Shown one piece after another: positions 1-6,128 of a stretch of 8,496 nt of DNA (position 1 is the stretch's first letter; every line of letters starts with the position of its first letter). Below the pieces are notes generated by a model, which was not told the DNA's origin, searched no databases, and saw nothing but the letters and a program-made list of their open reading frames with translations. Origin of the DNA: an uncultured Peptococcaceae bacterium (lineage in GTDB: Bacteria > Bacillota > Peptococcia > Peptococcales > Peptococcaceae); NCBI GenBank assembly GCA_900556545.1, contig USPE01000073.1, positions 1 through 8,496 of the forward strand. Reading direction: 5' to 3'. A program made the position numbers and the translations under genes.

Positions 1-27
1 TCTTTGGCGATAAGCAGAAGATAGAGG

Positions 28-58
28 ACAGCGAGGGAGAAATCTCTCGCTGTTTTTT
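28..58 (+). terminator. Rho-independent terminator of an upstream gene
   Basis: An 11-bp stem (28-38 with 43-53, including one G-U pair) closes on a GAAA tetraloop at 39-42 and runs into six T residues (53-58). This is a textbook intrinsic terminator reading rightward. The gene it serves ends left of the window or within its first few bases; the remaining sequence is too short to identify it. Confidence 0.85.
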
Positions 59-60
59 GT

Positions 61-306
61 AGTTAAAATCGTATTGTTATGTAAATCTTAAAAGAAATGG
101 TTTCGTATTTTGCGGAACGCTCTGGCTTGTTATATAGTGAGAGGATTTGTTTGCTTAAACAGATTGAACACGTTGTACTCTATGGATAAATTGGAAAATA
201 GATAAACATGGAAGATGGAACATGTTGAATAGGATTCACTATCGTGGCTACAATGAAAAAGCTATGTTAGAAATTTGTGTAAAACAACATATTTTAAGTG
301 TAATAA
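61..306. other. Intergenic stretch with no supportable gene
   Basis: All frames are broken by stops. The longest plus-strand stretch starting with ATG is about 32 codons (222-320) with no ribosome binding site, and it runs into the next terminator hairpin. No repeat, tRNA-like fold or clear promoter was seen. It separates two transcription units that both end here, so it is best read as a convergent inter-terminator spacer, possibly with decayed sequence. Confidence 0.6.
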
Positions 307-340
307 AAAATACTGCCTGATATCAATCAGGCAGTATTTT
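307..340 (-). terminator. Bidirectional terminator downstream of the symporter gene
   Basis: A perfect 14-bp inverted repeat (307-320 and 327-340) surrounds a 6-base loop. The GC core is CTGCCTGA/TCAGGCAG, and the outer A and T runs supply a U tract in either direction. It lies 47 bases past the stop codon of the minus-strand symporter, so its main job is ending that transcript. It could also stop rightward read-through into the antisense of that gene. Confidence 0.9.
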
Positions 341-386
341 CTTTATAAAGCATATGTGTAATATATTTTTTATAATCATTATTTTA

Positions 387-1829
387 TTAAAATGGAGAAT
401 GTGTACCGCTTTGTTCAAAATTATCGCAATCGTCAGTAACTTCAGGACAAACAACAGGTTTTTTGAAGCTGTAAGTTGGTTTGTTGATTGTGCCAACTAC
501 TTTCATTAAAATAATGTTAACAATACCAAGTCCCAAACACATTAATGCTACAGTTGGCATGAAATTCATATTTCCGATCAAAGCTTCAATGATGAACGGA
601 ACAATTAATGTACCGGGAATCATAGCTGCGTTCATAGCACCCATTTCAGTTGCAGCTGTAGTGCGCAAGTTAGGGTCAACGATACGGATTAAGGCAACAC
701 CACTTGGACAGGTACCGGTTAAACAGCCCCATAACCCTAATGTACGTTCAAAATCGCAGCTGCCACCGATACGAGGGCCAAAGTAAAAAGTTACTGCTAA
801 AGTGAAAATACCAACTACCACACACATAACCATCATAGGAACTAACCATTTACCAATAACGGACATCTGTACAGCCATGAAAGCGCCGACGATCAAGAAG
901 TCTGTTGTACAACCGGTAATTCTAGCCTGTAGAATATCATCGTGATATTGTTTTACGTTTAACTTACCCATTGCCCATTTTACGATGTACGCTACAAACA
1001 ACCCAACGAAGAATGTCATAGAGCCCATTGTCTGAACAATACTGATGTCAATCATCATGATTAATTTCTGTACATATAATGTGATAACAAATGTTAAACC
1101 AACTAAAGCCATGTGAAAAGCCAGTACGTCGATATTACCATTATAAGTGGTGATTTTACCACAATTTTCGGTTTGTTCTTCAGGTTTGTAAATACCTTTT
1201 AAAACGGAAATACTTAATTTTTCAGGATGAGAAGCAATCCCTTTTTTTAAACCGATTTTAGCCAAAGGAACCCCAACTAAAAATGCAAACAAGAACCCAA
1301 TTACGGAATACGTGATAGCGACCTGACCAGCACCTGGCAATGCGCCTGCAGCTTCAATCTGAGCCCCAAAGGCTGCGGACTGACCAGGACCTTGACAAAA
1401 TGCGAACTGAATCAATGCACCATATCCGGCATCCATATCAAAGAATCCGCCGATTGCAGCCACTGTAATGAAACCTACAATTGGTGTGAAGCAGTACATA
1501 GCACCCCACAATAAACCCATCCCCAAAGAACCTTTTACCATTTGTTTTGCTGTTTCACCGGAGGATTTGCCTTCTTCCTTTGGAGTAGCCGTTAACCCGA
1601 TAGAGATAAAGGATAATGTAAAGAAGAAACCAACAATTGTGTTACACATGTTTGAATCAATACCAGTAGCAGTTACAAAAGCAGGAATGTTCATTAAAAT
1701 AAAACCAATAATCCCACCGATTACGCTGGCCGGCATCAGAATATTGGCTAAAAACGGAATCTTAGCTCTAAGAATCATCCCAACCAAAAGCATAATACCA
1801 ATCCACGAAAACGCTACCATTGCACTCAT
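387..1829 (-). CDS. gltS: Sodium/glutamate symporter family transporter (GltS-like, ESS family)
   Basis: A 480-residue polytopic membrane carrier that in this family couples Na+ to uptake of glutamate or a related anionic substrate. Hydrophobic segments are visible at about 4-20, 28-52, 62-81, 101-130, 168-193, 235-260, 266-288, 306-350 and 402-447. The two pseudo-repeated halves each carry a Gly/Ser/Thr-rich motif of the kind that forms the transport core: CQGPGQSAAFGA at 145-156 and GLWGCLTGTCPSGVAL at 365-380, followed by RIVDPN. At 480 residues it is longer than the roughly 400 of the E. coli protein, with a larger hydrophilic central loop (about 194-233) and a polar C-terminal tail (about 448-480, with Cys461 and Cys468). 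The chosen ATG has AAGAAGG upstream with 8 bases from AGG; the later Met4 is too far from it. It is transcribed divergently from a LysR regulator. The family call is firm; glutamate as the actual substrate is inferred. Confidence 0.88.
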   Translation of the reverse strand: MSAMVAFSWIGIMLLVGMILRAKIPFLANILMPASVIGGIIGFILMNIPAFVTATGIDSNMCNTIVGFFFTLSFISIGLTATPKEEGKSSGETAKQMVKGSLGMGLLWGAMYCFTPIVGFITVAAIGGFFDMDAGYGALIQFAFCQGPGQSAAFGAQIEAAGALPGAGQVAITYSVIGFLFAFLVGVPLAKIGLKKGIASHPEKLSISVLKGIYKPEEQTENCGKITTYNGNIDVLAFHMALVGLTFVITLYVQKLIMMIDISIVQTMGSMTFFVGLFVAYIVKWAMGKLNVKQYHDDILQARITGCTTDFLIVGAFMAVQMSVIGKWLVPMMVMCVVVGIFTLAVTFYFGPRIGGSCDFERTLGLWGCLTGTCPSGVALIRIVDPNLRTTAATEMGAMNAAMIPGTLIVPFIIEALIGNMNFMPTVALMCLGLGIVNIILMKVVGTINKPTYSFKKPVVCPEVTDDCDNFEQSGTHSPF

Positions 1830-1865
1830 AATAAAAACCTTCTTTCTGAATATAAATTTGAGATA

Positions 1866-1893
1866 GTATTAAGTTGTTTAGATGATAAATCAA
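1866..1893 (-). promoter_or_regulatory. Candidate promoter for the symporter gene
   Basis: Reading leftward, TTGATT (1893-1888), a 16-base spacer and TAATAC (1871-1866) form a moderate sigma-A-like promoter about 37 bases upstream of the symporter start codon. The region is very AT-rich, so chance matches are likely. Position supports it better than sequence quality does. Confidence 0.35.
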
Positions 1894-1980
1894 ATTTCTA
1901 CCAGAGAAGTTAGTCCTATTTCTAAAATTAAAAATAAAAACGAAAACTTAGATAAAAAAGAACAAATGACTTCTACAAAG
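1877..1980. repeat. Imperfect direct repeat in the divergent regulatory region
   Basis: Two stretches, about 1877-1906 and 1947-1980, share the same ordered blocks: TTAGAT, AAA, CAAAT, TTCTAC and a closing AG. The second copy has a few extra bases in the middle. Their left edges are 70 bases apart. A third, inverted partial match (TTTAGATTAAAAAAT, minus strand, 2004-1990) lies nearer the regulator promoter. Sited between a transporter and its divergent LysR regulator, these could be regulator binding sites. AT richness keeps the confidence modest. Confidence 0.4.
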
Positions 1981-2072
1981 CAAAATAAGATTTTTTAATC
2001 TAAACCATAACTTCTGCTCTTAGAATACAACATAGAAAGGATAAACACAAATATATATTTGCTTAAATTATT

Positions 2073-2101
2073 TTGCATAACGATTTATGAAATGTTATAA
2101 T
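2073..2101 (+). promoter_or_regulatory. Sigma-A promoter of the first LysR regulator
   Basis: TTGCAT (2073-2078), a 17-base spacer and a perfect TATAAT (2096-2101) predict a start of transcription near 2108. This shows that the upstream in-frame TTG at 2101 cannot be the translation start, and it supports the ATG at 2143, giving a leader of about 35 bases. Confidence 0.75.
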
Positions 2102-2127
2102 TGTCTGGAATGAAATGTCAATCTGAA

Positions 2128-2135
2128 AAGGGAGG
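2128..2135 (+). promoter_or_regulatory. Ribosome binding site fixing the start of the first LysR gene
   Basis: AAGGGAGG ends 7 bases before the ATG at 2143. An in-frame ATG at 2137 is only one base from it and so is not usable. The site decides for a protein starting MLLSQLKYF, which matches the usual N-terminus of LysR regulators. Confidence 0.85.
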
Positions 2136-2142
2136 AATGCTT

Positions 2143-3108
2143 ATGTTATTATCACAGTTGAAATATTTTCAGGTTGTAGCACAATATCAACATATTAGCC
2201 GTGTGGCGGAGGAATTGCACGTTGCGCAGCCTGCATTAAGCGCGACCATTGCAAAACTGGAAAAAGAATTAGGTGTCCCCTTGTTTGACCGGCAAGGTCG
2301 TAATATTGAACTGAATTATGCAGGAAAACATTTATTGGAACATGTTGATTTTATATTTGAACAATTGACAGCGATGGAAGAATCGCTGGAAAAAACAAAA
2401 GAATTTTTAGAAAATGAATTTACTCTTTCTGTGAGTAATAGCATGTTTTTGAATGGTTGGCTGCAGCAGTTTGTGTTAGCAAACCCTAAAATACGGCTTC
2501 GGCAAAAGATGCTCAGCGAAAATCAGATGCTGGAGGCTTTACTGGATGAAAGCGTGGATGTAGCTTTGGGCGAATTTGAAACGGTTCCGCCGGGGATTAC
2601 ACGAAAAACCGTTATTGAAGATGAATATGTGATTATCATTCCGCAAAGTCATCCGTTGGCAGCAAAAGAAACTATCTACTTTGAAGATATTCAACACGAG
2701 GATATTATAGCACTTCCGTCTAATACAATTTTTAAAATTGCGGATAGAATTTTTGCACAACGGGATTGTAAGCCCAACATTGTGTTTGAGGGAAATCAGA
2801 GAATGATGAACAAAGTGATTCAATTGGGCAAAGGCCTTTTGTTTGCTTCTCAACAGATGCTGTACGCGCCATATTCTTTTAGAAAACAATTTCCATCCGA
2901 GCTGCCTGCAGATTTAGTACCTGTTGTTGTACAGGCCATTGCTGATTTGGACTGCCAATGCAAGTTTTCCCTTTGTTGGAAAAAAGATCGGGAACTTCCG
3001 GTTATGGCGCAGAAATTTATTGATGCCATGGAGTACGATTATCCCAAATACAAAGATGATGAAGAATACTTAAAAGACAAAACTATGATGATGTCCATTG
3101 TCACTTGA
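2143..3108 (+). CDS. LysR-family transcriptional regulator, first of a tandem pair
   Basis: A 321-residue cytoplasmic DNA-binding regulator. The N-terminal winged helix-turn-helix (about 3-62) is evident in ISRVAEELHVAQPALSATI and KLEKELGVPLFDR, followed by a linker helix (about 63-90) and a periplasmic-binding-protein-like effector domain (about 92-290) with the typical SHPLA segment at 169-173. A Lys/Asp/Glu-rich tail (about 300-315) extends past the usual end of the effector domain, making it slightly longer than the common 290-300 residues. It is divergent from the GltS-like gene, the classical arrangement in which a LysR protein controls its neighbour, often with a small-molecule co-inducer. 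It is followed after 71 bases by a paralogous regulator with no terminator between them. The effector and exact targets cannot be read from sequence. Confidence 0.92.
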   Translation: MLLSQLKYFQVVAQYQHISRVAEELHVAQPALSATIAKLEKELGVPLFDRQGRNIELNYAGKHLLEHVDFIFEQLTAMEESLEKTKEFLENEFTLSVSNSMFLNGWLQQFVLANPKIRLRQKMLSENQMLEALLDESVDVALGEFETVPPGITRKTVIEDEYVIIIPQSHPLAAKETIYFEDIQHEDIIALPSNTIFKIADRIFAQRDCKPNIVFEGNQRMMNKVIQLGKGLLFASQQMLYAPYSFRKQFPSELPADLVPVVVQAIADLDCQCKFSLCWKKDRELPVMAQKFIDAMEYDYPKYKDDEEYLKDKTMMMSIVT

Positions 3109-3179
3109 ATACGTTTACTTGAAAAGTGATATTACAGTGCTTTATGGTGAAAACAATATAGAAAATAAAGGGTGATAGT
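3109..3179 (+). promoter_or_regulatory. Gap between the two LysR genes; weak internal signals
   Basis: No terminator hairpin lies here, so co-transcription is likely. A weak promoter candidate (TTGAAA at 3119-3124, 18 bases, TATGGT at 3143-3148) and an inverted repeat (TCACTT at 3101-3106, AAGTGA at 3124-3129) could allow separate expression or autoregulation of the second gene, but both are near chance level. A clear ribosome binding site, AAAGGG, ends 7 bases before the ATG at 3180. Confidence 0.3.
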
Positions 3180-4061
3180 ATGAACCTGCTGCAGTTAGAA
3201 TATTTTCAAGAAGTTGCCAGGCAAGAATCCATTACAAAGGCGGCAAAAGTATTAAATATTTCCCAGTCTGCCTTGAGTATTATGATGGGCAAACTGGAAG
3301 GGGAGCTGGGTTACCCGCTTTTCATACGAAAAGGACGGAATATCAGTATTACACCTTACGGGGAGCGGGTTGTCTATTATAGCTATATTTTGCTCAATAA
3401 AATGGAGGACATCCAACGGGAGTTTCAGGAACTGCGAGGCGAAGAAGCAGAAAAGAAAATTTCGTTGGGGGTTACCGACAGCAACTATTATGGCGACTGG
3501 GTTATTGACCTATTGGAAGATTTTCCTGATTTAAAATTGAATGTGTTACAAATGTCCCGAGAGGAAATTTACGAAAATTTATTGACCGGAAATCTGGATT
3601 TCGGTATTTCTAATGGTATGGAATATCATAGTCAGTTGGATTCACAAATGTTGTTTAGTCAACCGTATCAGTTGTTGGTGTTCCAAGATCATCCGTTGGC
3701 GAAAAAAAGGCGGATTACTGTGGAGGAACTGGCCAAAGAGCCATTGATTTCACTGCCGCCGTCCCATAAAGAACGATTAATTGATAATCTTTCTTTAGAA
3801 TTGCATTTTCGGCCTAACATTATTTTTGAGGGCAATTCGGATATTATGATAGAGATGTTTCATGCCCGTGTAGGTAGTATTTTGACCTGCGCTCATAATC
3901 GTAAGCAGTGGATGAAGCTGCCGGCAGAAAATTATGCAGTTTTAGATATTGATGGTGCTGCCAAACGATATGAAATGTATTTATTGTGGTCCAAGCATCG
4001 ATATTTATCAAAGTGGGCCAATGCGTTTCGTAATTATGTGCTGGACTATTATCATGTTTAA
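3180..4061 (+). CDS. LysR-family transcriptional regulator, second of a tandem pair
   Basis: A 293-residue regulator, the standard size for the family. The N-terminal helix-turn-helix is clear (ITKAAKVLNISQSALSIMM at 18-36, then KLEGELGYPLFIRKGRNISIT), followed by a linker helix and an effector-binding domain (about 92-290) with the DHPLA segment at 170-174. It is visibly related to its upstream neighbour: both begin LLxQLxYFQ, share the ELGxPLFxRxGRNI stretch, and carry PNI(V/I)FEGN in the effector domain (211-219 in the first, 212-219 here). This suggests an old duplication, although the two have diverged enough for distinct effectors or operators. The ATG is supported by AAAGGG 7 bases upstream. 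It probably shares a transcript with the first regulator and ends at the terminator 18 bases downstream. Candidate targets are the GltS-like carrier and the downstream amidohydrolase. Confidence 0.92.
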   Translation: MNLLQLEYFQEVARQESITKAAKVLNISQSALSIMMGKLEGELGYPLFIRKGRNISITPYGERVVYYSYILLNKMEDIQREFQELRGEEAEKKISLGVTDSNYYGDWVIDLLEDFPDLKLNVLQMSREEIYENLLTGNLDFGISNGMEYHSQLDSQMLFSQPYQLLVFQDHPLAKKRRITVEELAKEPLISLPPSHKERLIDNLSLELHFRPNIIFEGNSDIMIEMFHARVGSILTCAHNRKQWMKLPAENYAVLDIDGAAKRYEMYLLWSKHRYLSKWANAFRNYVLDYYHV

Positions 4062-4078
4062 TATAATAATATAAATGT

Positions 4079-4134
4079 AAAAATGGCTATATTCTTTTGT
4101 TTTTTTGTTAAAACAGAGGAATATAGCCGTTTTT
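4079..4134 (+). terminator. Rho-independent terminator after the LysR pair
   Basis: The stem AAAAA-T-GGCTATATTC (4079-4094) pairs with GAATATAGCC-G-TTTTT (4119-4134), with one T-G wobble. An inner helper stem (TGTTTT 4098-4103 with AAAACA 4110-4115) shortens the loop. It ends in a T run. It lies directly after the second LysR stop codon and separates the regulators from the amidohydrolase. Confidence 0.85.
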
Positions 4135-4335
4135 AATATAAATGGATAAATTTATACTTGTAATACTATTTGATAAAAATATATATTCGGTTATATGATG
4201 TTGTATAGGGATGGGAGCAAATACCTTAATAAAGATATATTTGTTATCGTTCGGAAAAGTTGTCATAATAAAAACAGCAAAAGAAATATGATAAGATAAC
4301 ATTTTTATACTTTATGATAGAAAGGATGAATGAAT
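4135..4335 (+). promoter_or_regulatory. AT-rich upstream region and leader of the amidohydrolase gene
   Basis: About 200 bases without a gene. The best promoter candidate is TTGATA (4170-4175), an 18-base spacer and TATGAT (4194-4199), each hexamer one mismatch from consensus. Its use would leave a leader of about 130 bases. That leader holds a 7-bp complementary pair, TGTTATC (4232-4238) and GATAACA (4295-4301), but no recognisable riboswitch or T-box core. AAAGG at 4321-4325 serves as the ribosome binding site. Confidence 0.45.
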
Positions 4336-5940
4336 ATGGAACAACTTTTTTACAACGGCGACATTATCACCATGGAAGACCCAGCAGACAAACCTGAGGC
4401 TGTACTGGTGCGCAACGGAATCATTGCTGCTATAGGTACATTGGCAGAGGTAGAAGCAAAGGCAGGTGCTGACTGTCAAAAAGTAGATTTGCAGGGTAAT
4501 ACACTGATGCCATCATTTGTTGATGCCCATGGACACGTTAGTATGACTGTGCAATATATGGCTATGGCTGATTTGTCTTCAGCAGAAAGCTTTGAAGATA
4601 TTGTGCAGCTGATGAAAGAATTTCAACAGCAACAGGATTTAACCCATGGTGAATACTTATTTGGTTATTCTTATGACCATAACTTCTTAAAAGAACAAAC
4701 CTATCCAACCAGAGATATTTTGGATCAGGTTTCTGCAGAAGTGCCGGTTGTTATTTGGCATACATCTGCTCACATGGGTGTGGCAAACTCAAAAGCATTG
4801 GAGATAATGGGGATTGATGAGAATACGCCGGATCCGGAAGGCGGTTTGATAGCCCGTTATCCAGGAACACAAACCCCAAATGGATATTTAGAGGAAACGG
4901 CATTGACTCCGTTGCGTGAGTTGCAGGCAAAAATGAAAATGGATCTTTATAAACAGCTGGAAGAAGCGCAGATGAAATACATCCGCCATGGCGTTACCAC
5001 TGTGCAGGATGGCGCTGCTAACAGTATGACCGTAAATCTTTGCCGCCAAATGGCCAACGAAGGCAGACTTTTGATTGATATGGTTGCATATCCGGCGTTG
5101 GGGTTTGACAAAGATCCTAGCGCAGTTCTGCAAAACAATCGGGATTGTGTGCGGCAATATGTAAATCGATTTAAAATCGGGGGTTATAAGCTGGTTTTAG
5201 ATGGTTCGCCGCAAGGAAAAACAGCGTGGATGACCAAACCGTATGAAAATTCCGGCGATTATTGCGGTTATCCCTGGATGAAAGATGAAATTGTGGAAGG
5301 CGGCATCCGAACAGCGCTGGCAGACAACCAGCAAATTTTGGTACACTGTAATGGTGACGCCGCCGGCGATCAATTTTTAAATGCGTATGAAAAAATGCTG
5401 GCAGAAAGTGATAATCCTAACAAAGAAAATTTGCGTCCGGTTATGATTCATTGCCAAACTGTTCGGGAAGATCAGCTTGACCGCATGCAGAAAATGAAAA
5501 TGATTCCATCTATTTTTGTAGCCCATGTCAATTATTGGGGCGATGTGCATCTCAAAAACTTTGGGCAGGAACGGGGCAGTCGTGTTAGTCCTGTACGGTC
5601 TGCGTTGAATAGAGGTTTGGTTTATAATTTTCATACCGATACGCCGGTAGTGCAGCCGGATATATTCCATTCTATCTGGGCGGCTGTGAATCGAATTACC
5701 CGCAATGGTGTTTTATCAGGGCCGGAACAGAGAATTGATGTGTATGATGCACTGAAAGCAGTCACTATCAATGCTGCGTATGAATATTTTGAAGAAGATC
5801 AAAAAGGCAGTATCAAGCAGGGGAAACGGGCAGATTTGATTGTTGTAGATGAAAATCCGTTGAAAGTAGATCCGATGCAATTAAAAGATATTACCGTATT
5901 GGCTACCATAAAAGATGGGCAGCTGATATATAGCAGATAA
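4336..5940 (+). CDS. YtcJ-like metal-dependent amidohydrolase (Amidohydro_3 family)
   Basis: A 534-residue, probably cytoplasmic hydrolase of the amidohydrolase superfamily, close in layout to YtcJ and N-substituted formamide deformylase. It has an N-terminal beta-sandwich start (residues 1-58), then a TIM barrel carrying the expected metal and catalytic positions: HxH in VDAHGHV (His65, His67), the KxxxDGS element in YKLVLDGSPQGK (Lys285, Asp289), HCNGD (His337), IHCQ (His372) and HTDTPV (Asp435). It closes with the family's GSIKQGKRADLIVVDENPL return to the small domain (491-509). Length is normal and nothing is missing. Two in-frame ATGs exist; the one at 4336 sits 10 bases from AAAGG, whereas the one at 4330 is only 4 bases away, so 4336 is preferred. 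There is no signal peptide. It is monocistronic between two terminators. The substrate is unknown; hydrolysis of an amide or formamide bond is the family expectation. Confidence 0.9.
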   Translation: MEQLFYNGDIITMEDPADKPEAVLVRNGIIAAIGTLAEVEAKAGADCQKVDLQGNTLMPSFVDAHGHVSMTVQYMAMADLSSAESFEDIVQLMKEFQQQQDLTHGEYLFGYSYDHNFLKEQTYPTRDILDQVSAEVPVVIWHTSAHMGVANSKALEIMGIDENTPDPEGGLIARYPGTQTPNGYLEETALTPLRELQAKMKMDLYKQLEEAQMKYIRHGVTTVQDGAANSMTVNLCRQMANEGRLLIDMVAYPALGFDKDPSAVLQNNRDCVRQYVNRFKIGGYKLVLDGSPQGKTAWMTKPYENSGDYCGYPWMKDEIVEGGIRTALADNQQILVHCNGDAAGDQFLNAYEKMLAESDNPNKENLRPVMIHCQTVREDQLDRMQKMKMIPSIFVAHVNYWGDVHLKNFGQERGSRVSPVRSALNRGLVYNFHTDTPVVQPDIFHSIWAAVNRITRNGVLSGPEQRIDVYDALKAVTINAAYEYFEEDQKGSIKQGKRADLIVVDENPLKVDPMQLKDITVLATIKDGQLIYSR

Positions 5941-5956
5941 CATAAAGTAATAGAAT

Positions 5957-5991
5957 AAACACCAGTTTCTTGCACAGAGGCTGGTGTTTTT
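5957..5991 (+). terminator. Rho-independent terminator after the amidohydrolase
   Basis: AAACACCAG (5957-5965) pairs with CTGGTGTTT (5981-5989). Up to five further pairs, some G-U, extend the stem inward to a small loop. It ends in a T run to 5991. It lies 16 bases past the stop codon and insulates the next promoter. Confidence 0.9.
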
Positions 5992-6051
5992 GTATGTAAA
6001 TTTTTGAAAAAGAAATACTAAGAATGGAAATATTTTTTCGTAAAAAGAATA

Positions 6052-6079
6052 TTGACAAGCAGGAAAAAACGATTATAAT
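6052..6079 (+). promoter_or_regulatory. Consensus sigma-A promoter of the metal ATPase
   Basis: TTGACA (6052-6057) and TATAAT (6074-6079) are both perfect hexamers, with a 16-base spacer. It is the strongest promoter in the window. Transcription should begin near 6086, inside the adjoining palindrome, as expected for a strong promoter held off by a repressor. Confidence 0.9.
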
Positions 6080-6080
6080 G

Positions 6081-6106
6081 AATATATGAATTGATGTTCA
6101 TATATT
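6081..6106. promoter_or_regulatory. Palindromic ArsR/SmtB-type metal-responsive operator
   Basis: A perfect 10-bp inverted repeat, AATATATGAA-N6-TTCATATATT, begins one base after the -10 hexamer and covers the predicted transcription start. The TGAA-N6-TTCA core with AT-rich flanks is the known form of operators bound by CzrA/CadC/SmtB-type repressors, which release DNA when they bind Zn, Cd, Pb or related ions. Its position before a Zn/Cd-type ATPase supports this strongly. No such repressor is encoded in this window. Confidence 0.8.
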
Positions 6107-6128
6107 GAAGATAAAAGAGGTGTGACAG

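Noticed and set aside
222..320. Small plus-strand open frame of about 32 codons
   Set aside because: It has no ribosome binding site and no recognisable family, and its end lies inside the terminator stem at 307-340. It looks like chance.
481..1866. Plus-strand open frames opposite the symporter (481-786 and 1468-1866)
   Set aside because: They lie wholly or almost wholly antisense to a well-supported membrane protein gene, and their products have no recognisable domain.
2101..2142. Upstream TTG start for the first LysR gene, adding 14 residues
   Set aside because: The TTG overlaps the end of a perfect -10 hexamer, so it would lie upstream of the predicted transcript start. A strong ribosome binding site serves the ATG at 2143 instead.
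3101..3129. Inverted repeat TCACTT-N17-AAGTGA between the LysR genes as an operator or terminator
   Set aside because: The arms are only 6 bp, the loop is long and no T run follows. It overlaps the end of the first gene and is near chance expectation.
4330..4335. ATG at 4330 as start of the amidohydrolase
   Set aside because: Only 4 bases separate it from AAAGG, whereas the ATG at 4336 has 10. The choice changes the protein by two residues only, so it is not excluded outright.
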